A stretch of DNA of 64,000 nucleotides from Brachyhypopomus gauderio (lineage: Eukaryota > Chordata > Actinopteri > Gymnotiformes > Hypopomidae): contig NC_135219.1 of the NCBI RefSeq assembly GCF_052324685.1, forward strand, positions 24,115,032 to 24,179,031, written 5' to 3'. This document shows, one piece after another, positions 24,560 to 34,865 of this stretch. The notes beneath the pieces are model-generated. The model was given only the letters and a program-made list of their open reading frames with translations. It did not search any database and had not been told where the DNA came from. Each line of letters starts with the position of its first letter. The stretch's first letter is position 1. The translations under genes and the position numbers were made by a program.

Positions 24560-24850
24560 CCCACCCGCACATTGTTTGTGTCCTCGCATTTCATTCGGCT
24601 TGAGGAAGATTGCGCGGAGGGCCGGTGAGCAAACAGTCCAGAGTTGATCTGGACTTCCCCGTTCCCAGGAGAGACAGCGTTTGGATCGGTGCTGAAAGGG
24701 GCAGCGTCGTTTATGTCACCATGCTGAATTAATTGCTTTAAGCTGAGAGGACAGGCCACTTTAATCACAGCCATTCTGTGAGCTGGTTCGGCCAGATTAA
24801 AAGCCTATTCGCCGTCACTTTACGGAGGACGTTGTTTTATTAAACGCATG
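24560..24850. promoter_or_regulatory. Candidate conserved non-coding element
   Basis: Unique DNA with a striking run of homeobox-type words: CTGAATTAATTGCTTTAAGC (24723-24742), CACTTTAATCACAGCC and GTTTTATTAAACGC. No coding signal. About 3 kb beyond the end of foxa2, so a foxa2 enhancer is plausible but unproven. Confidence 0.45.
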
Positions 24851-24859
24851 GACAAACTG

Positions 24860-27040
24860 TGCTTCTTATGCATTTGCAGTGCTGCAGTGATGTTTGACCT
24901 GTTGTAGCTGAGAGGTTTTGGGTTTTTGGAAACACAGAACAATAACCAAAGAAAATTATTATAGACTTTTGTAAATAAATGGGGAAAAAAAGGAAAAGAG
25001 AAATGTTGGGGAATTTCTATGATTTGCAATAAATCTACTGCTCAAATATTAATTCAGTGAAAAATGTTTTCAACTATATGGGCCATAGCATAAGAGAACA
25101 AGGCAATAACATATCAACTCAACATGGAGCCACATAATGAATTGTATGTAATAAAAAAATGGGTAAAATTTTTATTTTATTTCAAATGTTATGAAGGATT
25201 TTAACACACTGGATAGGATGTATTCACAAGGGCAATATGTTAAATATCCCCTTGATCACAAGCCTGTTATGAGCCAAATGTTTATTTTGGGGGTTTTGCA
25301 CATAGTGCAGAAACAGATGGGCTTAATCAGCACTGGGACGTATAAAACACCCTCCGTCTGCGTCTGCATTAATACAATGAACTGAACACCTAATGATGAT
25401 AATGAAATGTTTTATCTTTAATATTATTGAACATTAACACCAGACTTTGCAAGTGAAATGCCAAATTCTTCTGAAATAATGTCAGAATTTGATTTGAGTA
25501 GGTTAAGACGGAGGATTTCTACGGATGAGGGTGCCATCGTGAATGTAAGAAATATCAGAGTGTCTTCATCCTGTTGCCATGGTACTGACGCTCCCCCAGA
25601 CGTGGAAGATACACACTTGAACTACAGTTCATCCCCACTGTGCCAGTGCTCACACAGCACAGCATCTCCAAGGCAGACCTGCTAGATTCATTGATTGGAT
25701 GGCGGAGATCACTGTTTGTTCTCGTAGAGAGTGTGTGTGTGTGTGTGTGTGTAAGGATGCTGCTGAAAGTCTCCATGTTTCTCCACATGTAGAGTAAGTG
25801 AGGAGGTCTCGTACGAGCTAAGACTGCGGGTCTCTCAGACCATTCACTGGGCTGTTGACTCTGTGGGCTGCCGACTGGTGTGAGGAGGTCGTCCCCCAGC
25901 GTAAAGGCCAGCGGGGCGGCCCGCCTTGAAAGGCCCAGAGCTGCAGCAGGAATGTCACGCCCTGGTGTCAGAGCTCCCGGGCTCACGTACCCGGGCTTGT
26001 GCACCGTTTCCAGTGGCCAGCACGGAGTTCGGGGCTTCACACACTTATTCTCCACTACACCAAAGATGAGATGATAAAAGGGAATATAGTTATTATTGCT
26101 TCATGATTATTGCTTTAGGGGTGACCAAATTACATCTGGACGTGTGATAGGAAACTTGAGGCAGTAGTCGAGGGGGTGAAACTGGATGAAGTTTTTTATT
26201 CATTCATATATTGGGGATATTGAATATGGGATAGTGTGTATATGCTACGTGACCTATTAAAGATAACAGTGAATCTTCCATCTTAATGTCTGATACTTTT
26301 CCCCAAACATGGTTATACATTAGCCTGTTAACCTTGTGGACAAACAACTTGAATGAACGTTGGTGTCAACTAATTTTTCCAAATTTATAATTTATACATA
26401 TATTGGATTGTTGTTAACATACTAATAAGGTGACAGACCTCAACTAAAACCAATTTAAGCTGAATTACTGCGTCTCAGTGGATCACCCCAGAGACTACGG
26501 CTGTTCTACGGCTATTCACATAAGCCTTACAGATTGCAGGGTTTATGCCTATTTTTAATCACGGGCTATGATTCAAAGTCACATCAGTAAGCAGTCATAG
26601 CCATGGAGTCGCTAAAACACAGAAGAACTATTAAGATTGCAACCTCATATCACAAGGCTGACTAGGGCACCGTGATGAGTGCAACTGTTTCAAACGCACT
26701 ACAATATAGTCTATTCCTATATTGAATATGCATCGTAAACGCAAGCCTGCCTGTGAAAATCTGTGAAACATGAAAGGTTAAGTCAAAAATATATATTTAG
26801 TACTGGTTGGTATCACTTCAGAATTTTTTTAAGTATTTAACTCTTAAGATGGTTATTTTGTGATGTATATAAAAAAAAAATTAAGAAACATTATATCACC
26901 AGGATTATTTTTGCTTCATCAATCAAACATTACATCATAATCACCAGTATACAGTATTATTGCTATTATTACTATTAGTATTTTGGTATTATTAGTATTA
27001 TTTGTAAACCTGCTTGATTTTTACGTAAAAAAATTTTGAA
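24860..27040. other. Intergenic DNA 3' of foxa2
   Basis: AT-rich DNA with a short (GT)n at 25731-25753. A GC-richer block at 25790-26060 has an open minus-strand frame with no recognised domain; it may be regulatory. No exon or mobile element with clear ends was found. Confidence 0.35.
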
Positions 27041-27056
27041 AAATAAAATAAAAACA

Positions 27057-27908
27057 TTTATTATATCTAACGTAAATTACAGAGTGCTGAAATTTGCAAA
27101 TATTTTAAATTTTGTAGAATCAGTTATCATCTCTTATTTGCATACCCAGTTCTGAACTCTGAACATTTTGCATATAATCCATTAAGTGATCACTTCTCAT
27201 TTTATCTTATCAGCCATCAGAGACTACTGCAAACCTTAAACCGTTTAACCGCAGCACCTAAACACTACCCGCGAGTTTGCTCGGGTATTTAACGAATTTA
27301 AATCACCACACACATTAGCTAAATTTTGTCTGGAATTTTTAGATATTGTAGTCAACACCGCGACAAACCATAGGGTACTAGTAAAAAACCACAAAAGACA
27401 AATAAAGGTTATTTATATACCCCCAAACGTATAGGCCGGATTACAAGATAAATTGGCATCGCTAACTTTAATGACTTTTAAAATGTCAACGGGTCATGAA
27501 GCACATTTTGTATTTAATACAGATATATGCTAAACACTTAATACTGATACACAGCGGTCATGCCACAACATTAAAACTAAAGCACTGCACGATTTCAACA
27601 TATGCCGTTTCGCATTTTCGCCCATTTAAATACACGATCATTTTTAAATGGTTTTGAAATCCAAATTTCATACCTATTCAATTAGTTAAAAACAAATATA
27701 CACATATATTTAAAAGTAATTCAGTGTGAAATTTAATAATTACTTGCCAACTACATTTATATTCACAATTATAACCATAAATTACAGTATCAAACGTAAA
27801 ATAGAGGAGTATGTTGAGTGTCCGATCAGAGCCTATATAAAACACAGGCTACTCCAGAACTATATGGGTTATAGATGTACTCCGGGGAGAGGAGACCAGT
27901 CCAGAAAG
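27057..27908 (-). other. foxa2: foxa2 3' UTR with candidate poly(A) signal
   Basis: The region following the foxa2 stop codon is AT-rich and non-coding. The first well-placed AATAAA on the minus strand complements 27057-27062, giving a 3' UTR of about 850 nt, typical for foxa genes. A perfect 12-base palindrome AAGTGATCACTT at 27184-27195 lies within it. The cleavage site is inferred. Confidence 0.45.
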
Positions 27909-29653
27909 CTAGGATGAGTTCATTATGGGCCTGGAATACACACCTTGATAGTAAGAAGGTTCAGAAGAGAGATCTGGGGGCTCTAGAGCTGCTTTGGCCG
28001 ACATGTGGCCCACAGACAGTGACCCGGTCATTTGTGAGCCGTAGCCATAGTGCATCACCTGTTCGTACGTCTTCAGGTCCATTCTGTGGTGCTGCTGTTC
28101 GGATGACATCAGGTTGTTGATGGAGAACGGGTGGTTAAACGAATAATGGTGTTCCGGTTTCAGGTGCGAGTCGTGCACGTGCACGTGGTGTTGCGCGAGG
28201 TGATGATGGGCGTGAGTACCGGGCTCGGTCGGGTCCACCGGGCTCGGTTCGTCCCTGCTCTTCCCGTCTGGTCTCTTCATGTCTTTGGTGGGACCTCTGG
28301 GGTGAGGGGACTCTGTGCTGTTGCAGTTTTCGGAACCGTCGTGTGATAAACTCTCGGGCACTTTTTTGTTCGAGTCCTTCTCTGCCATTTTTTCACATTT
28401 GAAACGTTTTTGTCTTCTCAAATAACAACCGTTTTCGAACATATTTCCGGAGTCGGGATGAAGGGTCCAAAACGAACCTTTACCTGGTTTATCTGGAGAT
28501 CTGGGGACCTTCAGAAAACAATCATTGAACGACAGAGAGTGGCGGATTGAGTTCTGCCAGCGTTGCTGGTTCTGTCGGTAAAATGGAAATAGATCCATGA
28601 TCCACTGATAAATCTCACTTAACGTGAGCATCTTCGAGGAGGACTGCTGGATGGCCATCGTTATCAGAGATATGTAGGAATAAGGAGGCTTCGCATGCGT
28701 GTAGCTCCTGCGATACGTCTTCGGGTCCCTGGGCCGGGCTGCTTGTCCGTACATTGGGCTCATGTTGGGGTAGGAGGCGAGGGCGCCCATGGGTGTGGGA
28801 GACGAACTCATGGGGCTCATGCTGGGATTCATCCCTGGTCCCATGCTGGCCATCCCTGGTCCCATGCTGGCCATGCCTGGTCCCATGCTGGCCATGCCTG
28901 GTCCCATGCCGTTGGTGGGCCCTGCGCCCGGGGACAGACCGGTACCGGAGTGTCCCAGTCCCGGGTTCACATAAGTCATGTTGATGGAGTTGGCCGACAC
29001 GCCACCCATGTAGGCGCTCATGGAGTTCACCCCCAGTCCGCTCATGTTTCCAACTGTGGTGTAGCACTGAGAAGGGAACAACACTTATTAATACTTATTA
29101 ATACTTTTCACTGCATCGTCTATTCTTTAGGCCTATAGGTACCATTAGTCTAACGTGTCAGTCGCACACTGAAGAAAATTAAAAGCCCCTCGTATGAATA
29201 TCTTTAAAAAAAGGTTCGCACTTAAAATTGCGTTTTAGTACAAACTTGAACGACGGATCACGCCTGAAACGCTTATTATTATTATTTGGTTATATAACCA
29301 TAAAAGTGGATCTTAGCCCGCGAGTAAATGCTTTGATAATGAATCACTTAAGTTAGATGAATCGATCTGATTGAAAAAATATTATCTTTAAAAATTAAAA
29401 GCCTTTTATAAAAGTCGCGTCTCTGTCGTCGTATACTAGTTTGTCCTGTCATCATATCTAGAGGTGAGGACAGTGTGTTCGGAGGGGTTTGGAGGCGCCT
29501 CAAGTCAATATTTGATCGCAAAGTTAATATTATCTCAAGGCCAATATTGAACTGTAGACAGGGAAAATACATAAAACTACCCACCTCAGGCTCTCCGTAA
29601 TAGGCGCTCCAGTCTGAATGGTCGTGTCCTTCCATTTTCACGGCTCCTAGCAT
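27909..29653 (-). CDS. foxa2: Forkhead box protein A2 (HNF3-beta)
   Basis: Pioneer transcription factor that binds nucleosomal DNA in the nucleus and specifies endoderm, liver, pancreas, notochord and floor plate. There are two coding exons. Exon 1 is 29585-29653, 23 codons starting [15 protein letters not shown], with donor GAG|GTGGGT. Exon 2 is 27909-29066 after acceptor CTTCTCAG. The junction is phase 0 and the product is 408 aa, close to the usual fish length. The forkhead domain lies at about residues 147-245 ([15 protein letters not shown], then [15 protein letters not shown]). The conserved C-terminal blocks [15 protein letters not shown] and [15 protein letters not shown] identify FOXA2 rather than FOXA1 or FOXA3. 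Odd feature: a 7-residue tandem repeat in the N-terminal region (see 28840-28902). Confidence 0.96.
28840..28902 (-). repeat. foxa2: In-frame 21-bp tandem repeat inside foxa2
   Basis: Three copies of a 21-bp unit encode the heptapeptide MGPGMAS (as [20 protein letters not shown]) in the N-terminal, low-complexity activation region. The first unit differs from the others at one base. The multiple-of-three length keeps the frame. Confidence 0.9.
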
Positions 29654-30200
29654 ATTGAAGAGCCCACAACAGAGCGCAGTTAGAAGCAGAAGATCACCTG
29701 GAGTATCTGGAGATCTACCGACAACACTCTGCGCTTCGGGTGCCGACCAAGGAGGAGCTCATGTGTGACTTCAGATGTGCTACTGCGCCTCTACTGACCA
29801 AGACGGGACTTGGAGTGACGTTGTGTGCTGCTGAAGAGCGGAACCAACCCTGAGGTCCACCTAAAAACCACCTACACCTCCAATGCGCACTGCGTAGAGA
29901 CGCACACCTGCGTGTCGGGTCGCTTTAACCTACCCGGTTACACCTGCACGAACGGAACCGAGCCGTCTGAAAGGATTCGTTAGGTCTGCGTCAAAGCTGC
30001 TTGTTTTTCTAAAGGATTAGACGGCAGAGGAACTCTGAGCCCCGTGAACATCTCCCTGCAAGAACCTCCCCGTTCAGCCCTTCATTTTGGGGAATGTGCT
30101 CGGACCTTCTGGTCAATGAGTGTGGTCTCATTACACATTTGCATATCATTTGCATTGTTTCGGAGCATTGAAATTAACTCTTTATTATTATGATTTCGGA
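29654..30200 (-). promoter_or_regulatory. foxa2: foxa2 5' UTR/promoter-proximal region with twin octamers
   Basis: Unique DNA directly upstream of the foxa2 start. No TATA box is evident. Two perfect octamers ATTTGCAT lie at 30137-30144 and 30148-30155, starting 11 bp apart (about one helical turn), in a block that also holds the homeobox-like word AAATTAACTC. The transcription start site is not visible by inspection. Confidence 0.45.
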
Positions 30201-33200
30201 GTTCAGCCCACATACGCACTACTGCAACAACGTGTTTCCACATTAATAATTGTACATTTATTCGAGAGACACAGACACATTTTGTGAAAGCTGTTCAAAG
30301 TCCCATCGATCGCATTTCGAAATGTGTTGACACGTCTGTTTTTATCGAGAAGAAGAGCTGAAAGATTAATAGGTTCAGCCATTTCGAAACCCATTAGGTT
30401 AAAGGGTGATATTAAATCACAACACATTCATATATATATAAAAGCAAATACTCATATTAATACTCTGGCCTGTTCACGCAAATGACTTATCGAATGACTA
30501 GGTTGTGGCTCCTGATTTAATTCTAGCAAATGTTACTGTGTTAAAACCATGAAGGTTCACCTCAGATAACGTTTATGTGGCAGGCAGGCGGCTTCACACT
30601 AAATAAACCCTGAAGAAAAAAATAAAGCAAGTTGCATTAATATGACTGAGTCACTATCAAAGTGACAAAAGCGTGTTGGTGTGAGAGGTCTGATCACCCA
30701 GGATATCCAGTTACGGGTGAGTGAACCTCGGAAACACCAATGGCTGAAATAACGGCGCTGTTTGGCTGGTAATGTATTTGCACATTACACATTACATGCA
30801 AACACCTACATGACCACAAAATCCACGAAGGCTTAAGTATTTTTACTCGACAGAGCGCGACATCAGAACAAATCTCTGAAATAAAAAGGAAAAAGCATTA
30901 CCTGATCAACTGTTAATGACAAAAATCGAATTTAAGAAAAATCTAATAGTATTTTTAGAATCCATTACTTCAAAATAATACTTAAGTCTGTGCGATTCTG
31001 ATAATGACTCTGAAAGTAACATATCCAATACAACCAAAAGACTTTTGAAGTAGTAAAACGGGTTGTCAAAGGTTCCAGTAAGAACAATTTAAAATGCTTA
31101 GGAGCAGAAAACACACATTCATATATTTATATGCCAAGTCAACATATTTTAGTTTCAAATTATATCACACGCATGTTTAATATTTTACATTTCGCAACAA
31201 ATGTGCACATTGAGAAATGCCCGTTAGAGGTACTACTCAGTGGGGTTAGCAGAGCCATACCAGTATTGTACAGGCGAGGGGACGTGGCGTGAAATTAAGT
31301 GACACACTTCATGTCCTAAGATCACAGAATTTATATTAACTGAAGTCAGTGGCATAGGTTTCATTTAAACTATGTGGGCAGTGCTCACAAAACATAACCT
31401 AAGGCAATATAGGAGTAGCAGGAATTGTTGGGGAGACACGCCCCCCCCCCCCCCCCCCAAAAAAAAAGTACCTCAATCTCTTTCTTTTTCCTTTCATCAC
31501 AATGTATATAGCAGGTCTAGAAGTTTCCTGGTAACAGTATGCTAGGTTACAGCGAACATGCCACAGCAGGGATGGGTTTCTCCGCCGTGTGCAGCCTCAC
31601 TCTGGTGATGGTGGCGGGGCTCAGGTTGGTCTGCCATGTCCCATTTACTGCAGGACAGGACAGCGACAGGACAGCAGGACAGGACAGCAGCAGCCCAGCG
31701 TACTTGTGCAAGCGTATGATTTCAGTGCACATCCACAGTGACACATCATCTTTGGTTTGAATTTAGGCCAAAACATCCATCTTCGTCGGTTCTCTGGTCA
31801 GAACCGCTCTTGTGTTGTGCTTGTGTCACTCCCTAAATCTGAAGTCATTAATATAATCAGGGACCACTGCAGTGCCTACATCCTCACATGCATTTCCCAT
31901 GGCTACGTGTTCCTTGTATCCCTGAAAACCAAACGATTCAATTATAGATACTATGTTCTATTTAAATTTGATTTAGCACACCGATCAATTAAAGAAACCA
32001 AAACATTTTTTAATTATTCATTCCCCATACATCTGGATACAGATGATTGGCCCTGCACTATAACAATAACTGACCAATCAGCTTCATGTGTATTCCAGTT
32101 TATCCATTCCTACTTTTAGTGGTCTACAGACAAAATGGAGTTGAATCATTGAACTGAGTAGAAGGACTATGTCACTCATAGCTCTGTGACAAAGCTCCCT
32201 GCCAGCAAGAACCATCACTGTCTCCTCCATGTTTGTTTATCCAAGCCCAGTCCTACCAGGTTCTTACAATCTGACCTTTACGAGCTCTGACAGCTAACAG
32301 GCCAACCACTGAAGGGGTCACAGTGCCCATCCTTCAGATCAGGGCCTCTGTTAGACTCCTGCTGCTACAGACAAACACACCTCCACTGCCTCCCGCATAT
32401 AAAATACAATGGGTACACTTGGGGAAAAACAGCCACCACTAAAACTCTTTTATTCCTTCACACACACACAGTACAAGTGGTGTGTAATTCAGCTGCGCAA
32501 ATACTGCTATTTGGGGAACAGTTAAACAACAACCCTTTCATATAGATTGTTACATATCCCACTGCCCTACAGAAAATCCACTTTGAATTCCAAGTAGTAA
32601 AACATTGTTAAATTTCAGCTGAAATCTGAAATGGTTAGTTAGCTATCTGAATTTAATATCAGATTCTCATTCTTCTGGCCAAAACACCACTGACTTTGTT
32701 TCGGTCACTATTAAGACCGTATTCATCGTGAGAGTGAACAGAGATTACAGTATTCAGATGTCTACAGTCTACAAATGTATTAAACAATTAACCTCTCAGT
32801 TTTGGCAAGTGCAATAAAAATCTGTCAACATTAGACACCCTATAATAATACTGGAAGATTTGGCTCAAACAGGCCCACAGATTAAAGTAAATGTCTGAAT
32901 GCCTTAGCTTTGATGATTGTTAGATATTCTTTGAAGAGTACAGGGTAGACTAACTCTAAACCTGCAGGGAAATTATGAGGAAAGATGACTAAAGATAAGT
33001 GCAGTTACAAAGAAGGGCAGGGTTTGGAGGTTAAAATGCACAGCAAACGTGTTTAGGGTGATTGCGTTCTTGGCCATATTCCCACAGAAGCACAGTGTGG
33101 CTTTAGGCCTACATGTTAATGGAGTGCAGACCTATTGTGATTAAGCCTTTTTACATAAGCTAGGTCCATAGTGAATCCCATCTTGTGGGGTAAATCTTAA

Positions 33201-33630
33201 CAAGAACATGAGGGGATTTTATTGCATCTTCATTAGAAGAAATATTTTGTCTATTTAAGTAAACCCGTTTTTCGTTTCTCTTAGGAAGATGAAATCTGGT
33301 TTAGCCAACATAAAAAAACATTTAGCTCACAGCTCTGTTTAACAAGTGACATACCTTAAATCTATGGCATAAAATAGGTTGGAATAAACCAAAGATCAAT
33401 CAAGTAGCAACGTTCTTGAAGCTTATTTGTTGCAAAATATCATTTAAAATATCAATATTTAACAAGTGAGTTTCAATAAAAAAACATTCGACGAAGGACG
33501 AAACTTTTACCTGAGGCGACACCTGCTGGTAGGTTTCTCAGTATTAAAAGTGCAATTTCATGGACAGATTATTAAAAAACTTGAATAAGAGCAAATAATA
33601 CTATAACAACATGTAATGTTACTAAACACG
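30201..33630. other. Intergenic DNA between foxa2 and cebpzos
   Basis: Mostly unique AT-rich DNA without coding exons. A C run followed by an A run lies at 31441-31468, and a small CAGGACAGGACAG repeat at 31652-31695. The stretch at 32820-33190 is unique and could be regulatory. The intergenic space lies between two divergently transcribed genes. Confidence 0.4.
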
Positions 33631-33639
33631 GTTCAGCCC

Positions 33640-33770
33640 AGTGGCCCAATAGTCCACACGCGTTTCTCCAATAGCGAGACCGCGTGTTCTCGTTTCGAAC
33701 CCCTTTTGGCTTAAATGGGTTTCCGTAATCCGGAAAAGGATCTCCCACAGTAACGTGTGAAAGCGTGAAG
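33640..33770 (+). promoter_or_regulatory. cebpzos: Candidate cebpzos promoter and non-coding first exon
   Basis: Two CCAAT boxes lie at 33646-33650 and 33668-33672. GC-richer DNA follows, with an ETS-like TCCGGAAAA near 33730, and then a strong splice donor GAAG|GTGAGT at 33770/33771. This fits a housekeeping promoter with a short non-coding exon 1 spliced to the acceptor just before the cebpzos start codon. Inferred from motifs and spacing; no transcript evidence. Confidence 0.5.
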
Positions 33771-34181
33771 GTGAGTCTCCTATAAACGTGATCGCCAGTG
33801 TTTACTTAGTGCAGAACAACACACTCAACACAAGATAAAAACGCAGTAGCTCAGATATCACTGTAGTAAGAGCAGCGACGATTATTATTACAAAAAATTG
33901 GTCGTCAACTGTAGCAGGTCAGTGTTGGATCATCTAGCTGACGTTATGTATCAGCACCTACACGGATCAGGCTCTTCAACCCTAGAAACATCAACACGAG
34001 TCAGATTAAAACATCTCAACTCGGGCACGCTGGAAAACTTAGTTCCAGTTAATGAAATAGCGCTTTCATTTACAGGTAGTTAGGTTAACCTGGTAGTTTT
34101 AGTAGTACCTGTGCTTTTCTGCACCACACAACCAGGTTAGAAATGCTATATAGCAATAGAAATACGTCTGAACACCTGCAG

Positions 34182-34812
34182 ATGGCCCCCAAGACCATGG
34201 AACCACTAGCTAGAAGAATCTTCAAAGGAGTTCTCGTCCTAGAGGTGGCTGGTGTGGTTGCAGCCTATGGGCTGTTCCATAAAATGAAGTCCAGTAGAGG
34301 TAAATTCCTTTATTACAAAGAAACATCTATAGGAATACTTTTTAAATGTGCTTTAGAGCAAGTTGAATGGAAAAACGTTTTTCATTTTCCCCTCTAGATT
34401 TCCGAGGCTCAATGAACAAGCACTTTCCATCAGTTCTAGAAGGTACAGTGAAACATCCCACTTTCAACAAGGTTTTACGCTGAAACACTCAGTCAGTAGC
34501 TTTATATCCGGGCATGGTGGAAACTGTGTTAATGACACTTGAGACACATTTAGAAGCAGAAAAAATGCTTCAGAAACTGTAAAATAACATTTATTACAAA
34601 TTGTATTTTAACATGTAGATATGCTAAATTTTTCTTTGTGCACTTCAGAACCAACCGACTTGATATTTAATCGTGACCAGGAATTCTCCCTGGTGACCAC
34701 GATCCATTTGTTCTCCCTCCCTCTCTCAGTCTTTTACAAGTCCAACGAGTGGTCCGGAATATACGGCATCCGTGAGGCCGACCAGGAGGCCTGGGCCACT
34801 AAGCAGGAATAG
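34182..34812 (+). CDS. cebpzos: CEBPZ opposite-strand protein (small mitochondrial membrane protein)
   Basis: Three coding exons at 34182-34299, 34398-34442 and 34730-34812 join in frame to an 81-aa protein (human about 80 aa). The start ATG lies directly after CTGCAG, a likely acceptor, so an upstream exon is non-coding. The N-terminus MAPKTMEPLARRIFKGVLVL leads into one hydrophobic segment (about residues 15-31). The conserved blocks DFRGSMNKHFPSVLE and SGIYGIREADQEAW follow. The family is annotated as a single-pass mitochondrial protein of poorly known function. Introns use GTAAAT and GTACAG donors. The gene runs tail to tail with cebpz, with 53 bp between the stop codons, so the mature 3' ends probably overlap. 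Confidence 0.92.
34590..34595 (-). terminator. cebpz: Candidate cebpz poly(A) signal
   Basis: TTTATT on the plus strand (AATAAA on the minus strand), about 270 nt past the cebpz stop. It lies inside the last intron of cebpzos, so a cebpz transcript ending here would be antisense to the last cebpzos exon. Confidence 0.45.
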
Positions 34813-34865
34813 CAGGACGCGAAACCCCAACAGGACGACGGATACAAGCAGCGAGGGCCGAGGTT

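Noticed and set aside
25555..26055. 166-codon minus-strand open frame
   Set aside because: It spans a (CA)n tract, has mixed composition and no recognisable domain. Left as intergenic DNA.
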